NCBI RefSeq assembly: GCF_023015865.1
Contig: NZ_JALKBC010000008.1
Span: 1-64,000, forward strand
Origin: Arenibacter sp. F26102
GTDB taxonomy: Bacteria > Bacteroidota > Bacteroidia > Flavobacteriales > Flavobacteriaceae
Length of the DNA: 64,000 nt
Reading direction: 5' to 3'
The notes beneath the pieces were generated by a model that saw nothing but the letters and a program-made list of their open reading frames with translations, was not told where the DNA came from and made no database searches. A program made the translations under genes and the position numbers. How positions within the stretch are numbered: position 1 is the first letter of the stretch; every line of letters starts with the position of its first letter. Positions 53,422 through 62,564 of this stretch are shown in pieces.

Positions 53422-53458
53422 CCAATACGCCCTTCCAATAACTGGAAGGGCGTATTGG
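53422..53458. terminator. strong hairpin after GH105 gene
   Basis: A 16-bp perfect stem, CCAATACGCCCTTCCA (53422-53437) with its complement (53443-53458) and a 5-nt loop, 35 bp past the stop codon. Likely a terminator or transcript-stabilising element; no long T run follows. Confidence 0.7.
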
Positions 53459-53666
53459 CTATTAGCTATTACATGTTCGGATTTAATAACAGTCCAAAAG
53501 AAAAAGAAGGGTGTCAAATTTTAATGGATTTAATAAACAACTGTCTACATTATACAAATTGGTCTTGTGGTAGGCTTGAATATAATTGTGTAGAAGTAAA
53601 ATCTTATTCAATTGGTGCAGCCTCTTACTTATTATTGCTTTAAATTTATTCGTTGCTAAAAATGGA

Positions 53667-54782
53667 ATGAAAAGAACATTAGTTAAGTTTAGAAATAGCC
53701 GCTTCAGGAGATTTATTAGAAAACATGAAAAATATGCCCCCGTCCTATTTTTTATTGGTGGTTTTATATTTGACACCCTCACCCTTGGGCGTGTGGATCG
53801 GCTATACGACCTAGTTGTTCTTAGCCTTCATATGACTTCCTTAACTTTTACGCTGTATCTATATAATTTAGCGGATGACGGTAAATGGGACGATACTATC
53901 TTGGACCGATTTGTAGAGTATTTTCCATTGGCAATACAGTTTTTCTTTGGTGGCTTGTCCAGTGCTTATGTTATTTATTTCTCGCGAAGCGTATCCATGT
54001 CCAAAACGGTAGTCTTTCTGATCATACTACTCATCCTACTTTTTGCCAATGAGCTGCTGAAAAAACGTATATCCAATAAGTACTTACAGTTTAGTGTATA
54101 TTTCTTTATAAGCTTCACCTTCTTCACCTTTATGATTCCTGTATTCATCAAGGAAATGAGTACTCAAATTTTTATTCTATCGGGCCTTATAAGTTTATTT
54201 TGTACGTTGGCACTTATTACTATTATCTATAAAGCAAGTCCAAGTACTAGGACCGAAATACATATAGGTAAACTTATTGGTATTATACTTTTCATCTACG
54301 TTTTGATTAATTCCCTCTACTTTTTTAGGCTTATTCCTCCTGTTCCTTTGGCCCTAAGCAATGGCATAGTTGCCCACAATATTAAAGTGGAAAACAATAA
54401 TTACGTGGTAACTTATGAAACTGATGAATGGTATATATTCTGGAGAAAACACCGATTAAAATATATTCAACGACCCAACGAAAATGTGTACGTCTTTTCA
54501 TCAATATTTGCTCCGACCGATTTGCAAAAATCAATTTTTCATCGCTGGAAATGGTATAATGAGGATACCAAAGAATGGGAATTAATAGAAGATATTGGAT
54601 ATGACATCACCGGTGGCCGGGATGGTGGCTACCGGGGCTATACCTATAAAAACAATTTGAGACAAGGTCTATGGAAGGTTGAAGTACTTACTCAAGAAGA
54701 GTTGGTGCTGGGTATAATAGATTTTGAAATTATAACCAGTGAAAAATTACAGCCTAAAAGAGTAATAAATAAAGCTTTCTAA
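53667..54782 (+). CDS. DUF2914 domain membrane protein
   Basis: This encodes a 371-residue inner-membrane protein. About seven to eight transmembrane helices occupy residues ~25-240. A C-terminal DUF2914 domain (residues ~265-360) follows, with the family block GIVAHNIKVENN and the late WKVEVLTQEELVLGIIDFEI. The domain is a small beta-sandwich that probably faces the periplasm. Function is unknown. The ATG at 53667 (MKRTLVKFRNSRFRRFI) fits a cytosolic basic start; the frame remains open upstream without similarity. Confidence 0.85.
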   Translation: MKRTLVKFRNSRFRRFIRKHEKYAPVLFFIGGFIFDTLTLGRVDRLYDLVVLSLHMTSLTFTLYLYNLADDGKWDDTILDRFVEYFPLAIQFFFGGLSSAYVIYFSRSVSMSKTVVFLIILLILLFANELLKKRISNKYLQFSVYFFISFTFFTFMIPVFIKEMSTQIFILSGLISLFCTLALITIIYKASPSTRTEIHIGKLIGIILFIYVLINSLYFFRLIPPVPLALSNGIVAHNIKVENNNYVVTYETDEWYIFWRKHRLKYIQRPNENVYVFSSIFAPTDLQKSIFHRWKWYNEDTKEWELIEDIGYDITGGRDGGYRGYTYKNNLRQGLWKVEVLTQEELVLGIIDFEIITSEKLQPKRVINKAF

Positions 54783-54963
54783 GCGTTTCCAAATCTGGAA
54801 ATTAACCAATATCAGGCATGAAATAACTTCAAAATATATTGATAATTAAGGGTTTACACTAATTTATTAGCGTTACCGACATAAATGATTTAAAAAAAAT
54901 TGAATTATGTGTATCCTTTTTGCTTAAAGTAAGTCTCCTTAGTGAACTTTAAATTTTATAGAT

Positions 54964-55077
54964 ATGAATAATTGTAAATGCACTAAGTGTGAATGCAGCA
55001 AATGTAATTGTGTAAACTGTTTGGAGAATAACTGCTCCTGCACCAAATGTGATTGTACAAAATGTGAATGTTGCTAA
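54964..55077 (+). CDS. metallothionein-like cysteine-rich microprotein
   Basis: A 37-codon gene encodes a protein with 14 cysteines: positions 4, 6, 9, 11, 14, 16, 19, 24, 26, 29, 31, 34, 36 and 37. It is built from four C-[TS]-K-C-x-C units (6-11, 11-16, 26-31 and 31-36), two on each side of a CLENNC centre, with no aromatic residue. This is the composition of a metallothionein that binds Zn, Cd or Cu through thiolate clusters. It does not match the SmtA or MymT types I know. A terminator follows within 4 bp, and a SigZ-like sigma gene comes next. Expression is inferred from the ATG, the stop, the terminator and the repeated pattern. Confidence 0.8.
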   Translation: MNNCKCTKCECSKCNCVNCLENNCSCTKCDCTKCECC

Positions 55078-55080
55078 AAA

Positions 55081-55106
55081 AAGGTTGGTCCCTCCAGACC
55101 AACCTT
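55081..55106 (+). terminator. terminator after the cysteine-rich gene
   Basis: AAGGTTGGTC (55081-55090) pairs perfectly with GACCAACCTT (55097-55106) around a 6-nt loop. It starts 4 bp after the stop codon. Partial read-through would reach the sigma factor gene 16 bp later, so it may act as an attenuator. Confidence 0.75.
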
Positions 55107-55121
55107 GTATATTAGTGTATT

Positions 55122-55649
55122 ATGAAGATGGAAACGGAAACCATATGGGAAAAGTTCAACAGTGAAGTTTATTTTTTCATTTTAAAAAAAGTAAGGGATA
55201 CGGATATCACCAATGAAGTGATGCAAAATTCATTCTTAAAAATTCATCAGAGTATCAATACCTTAAAGAATCCTGAGAAAGTAAGGGCATGGGTATTTCA
55301 AATCGTAAGAAATGAAATTGCAAATCATTTCAATGAACGCTCAAAATCCGTTCATTCTTCTGATGTAAAATTATTCACAACTTCCAATAGTTATAATGAT
55401 CTGTGTTGTTTGGACCGCTTTATAAACGATTTACCTAAACAGTACAACGAAGTTGTTGAGTTGGTTTATCTTAAGGGCAATACCCAAGTTGAAACGGCTG
55501 CATTAATTGGCATCAGTCTGTCCAACGTAAAAGCTAGAATTAGGCGCGCCAAATTAATCCTTATCAATAATTTTAACACCTGCTGTAAGTTCAAAATAAG
55601 CACAGAAGGTAAACTCATTGGGGATTCCAACTGTTCCCGTTGTATTTAG
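55122..55649 (+). CDS. sigZ: ECF sigma factor with C-terminal cysteine tail (SigZ-like)
   Basis: This encodes a 175-residue ECF-type sigma factor. Region 2 covers residues ~8-75 (VMQNSFLKIHQSINTL, VRAWVFQIVRNEIANHF). Region 4 covers ~100-150, with the helix-turn-helix QVETAALIGISLSNVKARIR. A tail follows with Cys154-Cys155, Cys171 and Cys174 (CCKF...CSRC), and a second pair, Cys95-Cys96, sits in the linker. SigZ proteins share this CC...C-x-x-C end. The tail could bind metal and make activity metal- or redox-dependent; no anti-sigma gene is adjacent. It lies 44 bp after the metallothionein-like gene, across a terminator hairpin. Confidence 0.9.
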   Translation: MKMETETIWEKFNSEVYFFILKKVRDTDITNEVMQNSFLKIHQSINTLKNPEKVRAWVFQIVRNEIANHFNERSKSVHSSDVKLFTTSNSYNDLCCLDRFINDLPKQYNEVVELVYLKGNTQVETAALIGISLSNVKARIRRAKLILINNFNTCCKFKISTEGKLIGDSNCSRCI

Positions 55650-55778
55650 GGCTTACCTTCCCCTACTCCATGATTACTTAAAACTGCCCTGGAAAATGCC
55701 CAAGAATTATTATCTTAGGGAGGAATTGCATAATAGGATTATAACCCTTTCATATTGTACTTATGTCCCTATGCCAAC

Positions 55779-56444
55779 ATGAAAATCAAGGAACTAAAAA
55801 TATACACTTCCAATATTAAGGCCCAGGCAGATTTTTATTCCCAGGTTTTGGGATTAATGATTATTGATAGGTCCCACAAACATATTTCCTTTCAAATTGG
55901 GAGTTCAATGCTTCATTTTGAGTACAAGCAGACAGCGACACCTTATCATTTTGCTATTAACATTCCTGCCAATAAAGAGGTTGAAGCCTTAAAATGGTTA
56001 AAATTTAAATGCCCGATATTAAAAGACGGAGAAGATGAAATCATAAACTTCACTGCTTGGAATGCCAAAGCCATCTACTTCTATGACGAAGACAAAAATA
56101 TTGTGGAACTCATAGCCCGTAAAAATCTAAATAATGCCTCTGAACATAATTTTGGACCGGAGCATTTTCTGGAAATATCGGAAATCGGGGTCCCAACAAC
56201 AGATATTGAAAGGGAATACAATACCTTAAAACATGTAATGGATATCGCTATTTATGATGGCGGATTTGGAAACTTTTGTGCCATTGGCGATGAAAACGGA
56301 TTGTTTATATGCATCAATAGGGAAAGAAAAAATTGGTACCCTACCCAAGACAAGGCCTACCCTTCAGAGTTTGAATTGAAATTATCCCAGAATGAAAAAA
56401 ACTATAGTCTTGAATTTAAAAATGAAAAAATCCATTTCCCTTAA
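55779..56444 (+). CDS. two-module VOC (glyoxalase-like) protein
   Basis: This encodes a 221-residue cytosolic protein with two VOC modules: residues 1-115 (ELKIYTSNIKAQADFYSQVL; FYDEDKNIVELIAR) and 125-221 (ISEIGVPTTDIEREYNTLKH). Metal-ligand candidates are in LHFEYK, YHFAINI and IVELIA. The ATG at 55779 fits the fold better than upstream in-frame starts. It lies 129 bp after the sigma gene in the same direction and may be under its control. The substrate is unknown. Confidence 0.88.
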   Translation: MKIKELKIYTSNIKAQADFYSQVLGLMIIDRSHKHISFQIGSSMLHFEYKQTATPYHFAINIPANKEVEALKWLKFKCPILKDGEDEIINFTAWNAKAIYFYDEDKNIVELIARKNLNNASEHNFGPEHFLEISEIGVPTTDIEREYNTLKHVMDIAIYDGGFGNFCAIGDENGLFICINRERKNWYPTQDKAYPSEFELKLSQNEKNYSLEFKNEKIHFP

Positions 56445-56523
56445 ATTTTTCCTCCTCTGTTTAATTTAAATACCAATTGTAAAAAAGCTTCCTTACTTTT
56501 ACATGTAAACCAACTCCTAGTCT

Positions 56524-57333
56524 ATGATCATCGACGTACATACACACATTAACAACTACCATGAAGACCGGGTAGTTTCATTGGAAGAATGCTTAAACCT
56601 ACTAACCGAGACCATGAAGGAAAATAAGGTGGATTACTCTTTGGTGTTATCATCCTATAAAGTAAATGAACATCGACCCAGTACCAAGAAGGTTGTGGAA
56701 GCAATTAGTGGGCGAGATAACCTTGGGGTGGTTGCTGGCATCAGTTATTTAAATTACACGCACAGGGACTTAAGGGAAATAAGTGAATTTCTGGATGAGG
56801 GCTTGATCAAAGGTCTAAAACTTTACCCAGGCTATGAGCCCTTTTACCCCAATGACAAAAGGCTACAGGTGGTTTATGAGATGGCTGTTGAATATGACAT
56901 TCCCGTGATGTTTCATTCCGGGGACACCTATTCGCCAACGGGAAGGATCAAGTATTCCCATCCGATCCATATAGATGATGTAGCCGTAGATTTTCCTGAT
57001 CTTAAAATAGTCATCTGCCATGTAGGCAATCCATGGATCAAAGACTGTATGGAAGTAGTGTACAAGAACAAAAATGTGTACAGCGATGTCTCTGGCCTGG
57101 TATTGGGCAATTTCTCCTATAAATTTGAAAGGTTCATGAAAAATGAATTGGAGGAAATGATCACCTACGCCGGGAATCCGCAGTATCTACTTTACGGAAC
57201 CGACTGGCCCATTTCCAATATGCACTCCTATCTCAACTTTATGAAGCAATTGGAACTTCCCGAAGAAAAAAAGGAGCTTATCCTATGGAAGAATGCTGCC
57301 GATCTTTTTAAAATAGATGTTTCCAAGCTCTAA
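56524..57333 (+). CDS. amidohydrolase family TIM-barrel protein
   Basis: This encodes a 269-residue cytosolic metal-dependent hydrolase. The metal motif His6-x-His8 lies in MIIDVHTHINN; further ligands are in VMFHSGDTY, IVICHVGNPW and the catalytic Asp of LYGTDWPISN. It belongs to the ACMSD/amidohydrolase-2 group that includes decarboxylases and lactonases. The substrate is unknown. It follows the VOC gene by 79 bp on the same strand, so it may be part of the same expression unit. Confidence 0.88.
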   Translation: MIIDVHTHINNYHEDRVVSLEECLNLLTETMKENKVDYSLVLSSYKVNEHRPSTKKVVEAISGRDNLGVVAGISYLNYTHRDLREISEFLDEGLIKGLKLYPGYEPFYPNDKRLQVVYEMAVEYDIPVMFHSGDTYSPTGRIKYSHPIHIDDVAVDFPDLKIVICHVGNPWIKDCMEVVYKNKNVYSDVSGLVLGNFSYKFERFMKNELEEMITYAGNPQYLLYGTDWPISNMHSYLNFMKQLELPEEKKELILWKNAADLFKIDVSKL

Positions 57334-57805
57334 AATGCACTTTCAATTTATTGAAGCCTACCTACAAGAACCTTTTTCTTTACTGGTTCAACATACTAAT
57401 TACATCAGCTTATGTTGCTATTTGTATCTCCTTTCGTTGAGGCGGGTTTAACATAAATTAAAAATATTTCCTTCATTTCACAAGTTCAATCATTAACTAC
57501 TTCCTAGCGGGAACGTAACGGCAATGATATAGAAATCAACGCAATAGATTGGGGTAAATTACAATTTGCACATATGGCCCATCTATATTCGTAGTCGATA
57601 AAAATGTTAAAATGAATAGGTACACTTGGTGCTTAATCAAAAATAATTGAATATCTTAAAGGTGAGCAATTGCTAAACAAGGTATTGTATTTAGCACTTG
57701 ACAATCTGTATATCCATGACCAAATAGTGCAAATTGAATGCTCCAACATACTATAACCAATAAAGTCCTATTTTTATCCATCTGGGGCTTTTAAACAAAT
57801 AGGAT
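57334..57805. other. intergenic region
   Basis: No gene is supported in these 472 bases. A stretch at 57637-57756 is open in one frame (IIEYLKGEQLLNKVLYLAL) but has no start codon and could be the end of a decayed gene. The AT-rich end should hold the promoter of the transporter gene. Confidence 0.4.
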
Positions 57806-59983
57806 ATGATCAAGAAGACCTTTGGTACATTTGCTGGGGTATTTACACCTACCACCTTAACCATCCTGGGTGTCATCATGTATATCCGCCAGCCATGGGT
57901 TGTTGGTAATGCAGGGGTTTTAGGGGCTTTAGGCATAGTTCTATTATCGGTTGCCATAACGCTTACAACTGCCCTAAGCCTATCTTCCATAACCACCAAT
58001 ATAAGGATTGGTAGTGGTGGCGCTTTTAGTTTAATATCCCAATCCCTAGGTCTAGAAATTGGGGGTGCCATAGGTATTCCATTTTACTTTGCCCAATCCA
58101 TTGCAGTTGCCATGTATATTTTTGGTTTCCGAGAAGGTCTGCAAACCCTCACTCCGGATGTTAATCCCCTCATACTTGACCTATTGATTTTCGCAGTGGT
58201 CATGGGTATTGCTTTTATAAGTACCAGCTTTGCGTTTAAGATTCAATTTGTGATTTTGGGAATTATTGTGCTCTCCTTGGTGTCTATATACGGGTCACTA
58301 TTTGTGAATGAACTGGATTATAATATTCAATGGACGGGCACTTACCCTGGATCTATTGAAAACGATTTTAGCGGTTCCTCCTTTTGGATCGTATTTGCCG
58401 TTTTTTTTCCGGCAGTTACCGGGGTAATGGCAGGAGCCAACATGTCCGGAGACCTCACTAATCCGCGTAAAAGTATACCTGTCGGCACAATTTCATCGGT
58501 AATAATTACGACCATAATTTATGTTAGTCTAATTTTTGTTGCCGCCGTTATAGCCTCTCCGGACGAATTGGCAAAAAATTATAATGTGTTCATAGACAAA
58601 TCCCTGTACGGCCCCATAGTGCTGGCAGGCCTGCTCGGGGCTACCCTATCCTCGGCTCTGGGCTCGTTTGTGGGAGCACCAAGAATACTATTGGCATTGG
58701 GAGAAAAGAATATTCTTCCAAAAAGTCAGAAATTGGCAAAAAAATCGAAAAAAGGGGAGCCTGTCAATGCTATGTTGATCACTGCCGTGCTTGTTCTGTT
58801 TGGCATATCGTTGAGGAATCTAAATACCATTGCCCCATTACTCACCATGTTTTTTATGATTACCTATGCCATGGTAAATGTAGTGGCCCTCGTAGAGCAG
58901 ACCCTGGGTTTGCCCAGTTATAGGCCAACCCTAAGAATTCCGATTATTATTCCCGCCATTGGGGCCTTTGGATCCATTGCCATCATGTTTGTACTGAACG
59001 CAATAGTTGCCCTATCTTCCCTAATATTTATAGTAATCTTCTATCTATACCTTGTAAAGATGAATATTAAATCGGCTGCAGGGGACTCCCGAAGTGGTCT
59101 ATTCACGGCCTTGGCAGAATGGGCTACAAAAAAAACAAACAGTTTACGCCAAGAAAGAGAAGTACGGTCCTGGCGTCCAGACCTTTTAATTCCCGTAACA
59201 ATGCCCAAAGAGCTCAGAAGTTCGTTTAAACTTATACATTCCATAATCTATCCCAAAGGCTCGGTAAAGATATTGGCCCTTAGAAATGAGAATGATGTGG
59301 AACAAAGAAACATGGAGAACTTTCTAAAAAATGCTGTAAAAAAGTTTAAGGAAAGTGATTTATCGGTTTCTTATACCGTAATAGATAATACCGACTTTAA
59401 CACTACCGTTAATGTAAGCATGCAGTCGCTCAATGCGGCCTTCTTCAAGCCCAACATCATCTTTGCCAGTTTGGATTCTGCCACTTCCAATCTGGGATAT
59501 TACAACCAGTTAATATTGGATAGTAGAAAGAATAATTTTGGGATGATTATTTACATTCCATACGCCACTGCCAGTCTGGCTATAGAAAAAAGTATCAACC
59601 TGTGGATGACCAATATTCCGGTAGACTGGAAGGCAACATTTAGTGTTAAGAATAATAACCTTTCCGCCTTAATATCGCTTTTAATTTGCCGTAACTGGAA
59701 AGGAAACATTGATGTTCATATTCTGAACAACAATCCTGAATTGACTTTCTCCGAAACCGATATCGAAGACCTGAACACTATGATCAGATTTCCCAAGAAC
59801 ACTTCAATAAATATACAACAAGGCGACTTGCTGGAGAACGTGGTTAAACAAAAGAACACCGACGTCAACATATTTAATATCGAGCCAGGAATGACTATTC
59901 ACGACATGGTAAATATTGTTAATGAATCCCGTATATCGGCCGTTTTTTGTGCCGACTCCGATTATGAAAATGTTTTGGTTTAG
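57806..59983 (+). CDS. SLC12-like APC transporter with C-terminal cytosolic domain
   Basis: This encodes a 725-residue inner-membrane protein. The 12-helix core (residues ~10-420) opens with GVFTPTTLTILGVIMYIRQP, the start seen in eukaryotic cation-chloride cotransporters (SLC12), and has the helix 6 block GVMAGANMSGDLTNPRKSIP. A ~260-residue C-terminal soluble domain follows (DLLIPVTMPKELRSSFKLIH), as in SLC12 proteins. Transport of K+ or Na+ with chloride, or of amino acids, is possible; bacterial members have little experimental support. It is a single gene. Confidence 0.85.
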   Translation: MIKKTFGTFAGVFTPTTLTILGVIMYIRQPWVVGNAGVLGALGIVLLSVAITLTTALSLSSITTNIRIGSGGAFSLISQSLGLEIGGAIGIPFYFAQSIAVAMYIFGFREGLQTLTPDVNPLILDLLIFAVVMGIAFISTSFAFKIQFVILGIIVLSLVSIYGSLFVNELDYNIQWTGTYPGSIENDFSGSSFWIVFAVFFPAVTGVMAGANMSGDLTNPRKSIPVGTISSVIITTIIYVSLIFVAAVIASPDELAKNYNVFIDKSLYGPIVLAGLLGATLSSALGSFVGAPRILLALGEKNILPKSQKLAKKSKKGEPVNAMLITAVLVLFGISLRNLNTIAPLLTMFFMITYAMVNVVALVEQTLGLPSYRPTLRIPIIIPAIGAFGSIAIMFVLNAIVALSSLIFIVIFYLYLVKMNIKSAAGDSRSGLFTALAEWATKKTNSLRQEREVRSWRPDLLIPVTMPKELRSSFKLIHSIIYPKGSVKILALRNENDVEQRNMENFLKNAVKKFKESDLSVSYTVIDNTDFNTTVNVSMQSLNAAFFKPNIIFASLDSATSNLGYYNQLILDSRKNNFGMIIYIPYATASLAIEKSINLWMTNIPVDWKATFSVKNNNLSALISLLICRNWKGNIDVHILNNNPELTFSETDIEDLNTMIRFPKNTSINIQQGDLLENVVKQKNTDVNIFNIEPGMTIHDMVNIVNESRISAVFCADSDYENVLV

Positions 59984-60284
59984 GAAATCCAATGCCCATA
60001 TGCTATCCATAATACAACATACCTTCCTAAGATGGCAAATGATAATCAATAGGTATATCATAAAGCAATAGTAGAAAATTCAAGGATATTAATAGTACAA
60101 ACTGAAGTAACGTGATTTAAGGGTTTCTACTTGGCACGAAGTTTAAGTTTTCCTTTTTGAGGTATTGGCACCCTCCAGCAAAACAACCATTTTAGATTAA
60201 ATGCTTGTTAAATAGCAGCTATTAAATCTTTTACATTTCGTTAAAAATGAGTATCTTAGGGTAAGTAACAAATAATTCTCAGTT
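59984..60284. other. intergenic region
   Basis: No gene is seen in 301 bases. A near-consensus -7 box, TATCTTAG, lies at about 60250-60257, some 28 bp before the DoxX start, and probably drives that gene. Confidence 0.35.
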
Positions 60285-60707
60285 ATGGCAACAATTAAAT
60301 CTTTGAACAAATGGGCCAATGCACATACTTATTATCCCTTGGATTTATTAAGAGTTGCATTAGGTGTTTTTCTTTTTATTAAAGGTGTAGATTTTATGTC
60401 CAATCACCAACAAATGGCAGAAATCATTAAACCATTCCAAAATCTGCCAGGAGGTATGTTGATTATGCATTATGTGGCTCCTGCACATTTTGTAGGAGGA
60501 TTTTTATTGGTAATCGGCTTACTGACCCGTTGGGCAGTTTTTGCACAACTTCCAATATTGATCGGTGCCGTACTGGTCAATTTCCTTGGGGTTATGAACA
60601 CAAGTAACCTGGTATTGGCTACTATTACCTTATTGGTCTGTATTTTCTTTTTATTCTATGGTTCAGGAAAACACTCCGCGGATTATTATTTAAAAATGCA
60701 GAAATAG
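60285..60707 (+). CDS. DoxX family membrane protein
   Basis: This encodes a 140-residue inner-membrane protein with four transmembrane helices. DoxX features are DLLRVALGVFLFIKGVDF, then HFVGGFLLVIGLLTRWAVF and a last helix ending in FYGSGKHSADYYL. Family roles include thiosulfate:quinone oxidoreductase subunits and oxidative-stress complexes; the wider DoxX family is functionally diverse. It is monocistronic, upstream of a metallophosphoesterase gene with a 61-bp gap. Confidence 0.88.
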   Translation: MATIKSLNKWANAHTYYPLDLLRVALGVFLFIKGVDFMSNHQQMAEIIKPFQNLPGGMLIMHYVAPAHFVGGFLLVIGLLTRWAVFAQLPILIGAVLVNFLGVMNTSNLVLATITLLVCIFFLFYGSGKHSADYYLKMQK

Positions 60708-60768
60708 GGCATTTAACACCGTATTTAAATTATATTTAATATTTAATTGTTTACGGTTAAACCATATT

Positions 60769-61680
60769 ATGCCTTATACCTATATATCAATAACATCATT
60801 AAAGACGGAAGTAAAATATTGGATTTTAATAATATCAATTTTATTATTTTTTTCCTGTCGGGAGAGCAACGGTTCGGACTCCAATGTGGATGATGCACCA
60901 TCGGAACAAATTACTCCTATCTCTTTTACCGCTATTGGGGACGTACCTTACAACAACGAACAGCGCGATGGCTTGATCCAAATCATATCTAGGCACAATG
61001 CTATTGATCCTTCTGAATTCGTTATCCATGTTGGCGACATTAAGCCAGGTGCCCTTGATTGCGATGAAGAAGTCTATTTGGATGTTGCGGACATATTAAA
61101 AACATTTAAGGTTCCCACCTTTATAGTTTTGGGAGATAATGAATATAATGACTGTGAAAACCCAGTTCAGGGCCTAGAGTATTGGAATAAACATTTCTTG
61201 CATTTTAACGAAAATTGGTCTTTTGAACCTCACATCACTTATCAAACGGAACGTCCAGAAAATTTTAGTTGGATGGAGAACAAAGTATTATTTATAGGTG
61301 TTAATCTGGTGGGAAGTCAGGTTCACGATTCCATAGAATGGCAGAACAGATTAACACAAAATGGCCAGTGGGTTAAAACGCTACTTGAAGAACAAAAGAG
61401 TTCGGTGGATGCAATGGTTGTTTTTGGCCATGCCAATATTGTGGAAGCTGGTCCCGATAAGTTTAAACCCTTTACAGATCTGTTCCGGGCTGCAGCACAG
61501 TCTTTTGGGAAACCTGTTCTTATGGTTCAGGGTGACGGACATTTTTGGATCAAGGACAAGCCGTGGCAAGAGCAAAATATTACCCGTTTACAAATAGATG
61601 GACGGGACACTGCAGTGAAGATAACGGTAAATACAAATCTTGATTATCCCTTTTTATTCGATAGGAATTTCTTAAATTGA
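60769..61680 (+). CDS. exported metallophosphoesterase
   Basis: This encodes a 303-residue lipoprotein-like phosphoesterase. The leader contains ILLFFSC, a lipobox at about residue 30; the true start may be an internal codon. The calcineurin-like motifs appear in order: FTAIGDVPY (D), FVIHVGDIKPG (GD), VLGDNEYND (GDN/E), VVFGHANIV (GH) and VQGDGHFW (GxH). It would hydrolyse a phosphomonoester or phosphodiester in the periplasm. The substrate is unknown. Confidence 0.85.
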   Translation: MPYTYISITSLKTEVKYWILIISILLFFSCRESNGSDSNVDDAPSEQITPISFTAIGDVPYNNEQRDGLIQIISRHNAIDPSEFVIHVGDIKPGALDCDEEVYLDVADILKTFKVPTFIVLGDNEYNDCENPVQGLEYWNKHFLHFNENWSFEPHITYQTERPENFSWMENKVLFIGVNLVGSQVHDSIEWQNRLTQNGQWVKTLLEEQKSSVDAMVVFGHANIVEAGPDKFKPFTDLFRAAAQSFGKPVLMVQGDGHFWIKDKPWQEQNITRLQIDGRDTAVKITVNTNLDYPFLFDRNFLN

Positions 61681-61823
61681 TGTAGCTATAAAAGAAGCAT
61701 CCCTAATTAAGATTTCCTTAGTAACTTTTTACCAAAGTATTATCTAAACTAGGGATGATCTGTAAACTCAATCTACTTGGCGCCTATTAATTTTGGCTCT
61801 AAAACAGACTGCAATGATTATGT

Positions 61824-62303
61824 TTAGATTTCTTCGGCCAACCATGCTTTCATCATCCAAACAGTTTTTTCCTGCTGTGTAATAAACTCGCTCATCATAG
61901 CATTGGTACCCTCGTCAGAAGCCTCGTCCGAAGCTTCCAAAATTCCCCTTTCAATAATAAGAAGTTGAGAAAGTGATTCTACGATTAAACGAATAGCGTC
62001 TTCATCTTTGGTTATGTTTTTACCTACCGGCACCTTTGAGCTACTTATATAATCTTCAAAAGTATGTAAGGGTACACCTCCTAAGGTTAGAATACGTTCC
62101 GCTATTTCATCTACCTTTAAATTGGCATCGGTATACAATTCCTCAAATTTTACATGAAGATCAAAAAATCTTTTCCCCTTTATATTCCAATGAATTCCCC
62201 TCAGGTTTTGATAGTAACGTTGGAAATTTGCCAATAACTGATTTAAATCTTTACTTAAAGATTTTGATTTGGAAATATCCAAACCTATGCTGTTCAATTT
62301 CAT
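61824..62303 (-). CDS. dps: Dps family DNA-protection ferritin-like protein
   Basis: This encodes a 159-residue protein of the Dps family, which forms a 12-mer, oxidises Fe2+ with peroxide and stores iron, protecting DNA. Ferroxidase ligands are visible in RGIHWNIKGKRFFDLHVKFE (His, and Asp/Glu further on), followed by ELYTDANLKVDEIAERI. Length is normal. Some members also bind DNA through a Lys-rich N-terminus; here that end is moderately basic. Expression is probably peroxide- or starvation-controlled, but no OxyR site is evident. Confidence 0.93.
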   Translation of the reverse strand: MKLNSIGLDISKSKSLSKDLNQLLANFQRYYQNLRGIHWNIKGKRFFDLHVKFEELYTDANLKVDEIAERILTLGGVPLHTFEDYISSSKVPVGKNITKDEDAIRLIVESLSQLLIIERGILEASDEASDEGTNAMMSEFITQQEKTVWMMKAWLAEEI

Positions 62304-62564
62304 AATATATTCTTTTAATTATACCACTAAACTACAAATTCCTTTTACCATTGAAGCTTAAATTTATTGATAGATTTTATGATTGTATAGTAATATATGA
62401 TAGGTAAAACGTAAGGTGCGTCAGTGGTATGATCACTAATGACATTACTAATAATTTAACGAAAAAATATTCAAAAAATTAAAAAAACATTCTTATAATA
62501 TCAGTTTTACAATAAATTAAGAAAATAATAACAAAATATCCTATCTAATAATAAGGCACTAGCT

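Noticed and set aside
53455-53643. 62-codon plus-strand frame after the GH105 terminator
   Set aside because: Starts inside the terminator hairpin, and its composition is not protein-like for this genome.
57637-57756. Open stretch before the SLC12-like gene
   Set aside because: Preceded by a stop codon and without a start codon; mentioned as a possible remnant only.
62304-62420. tRNA-like string (GTAGTTTAGTGG on the minus strand) upstream of dps
   Set aside because: It resembles a tRNA D-arm by chance; no acceptor stem, anticodon arm or T-arm can be formed around it.
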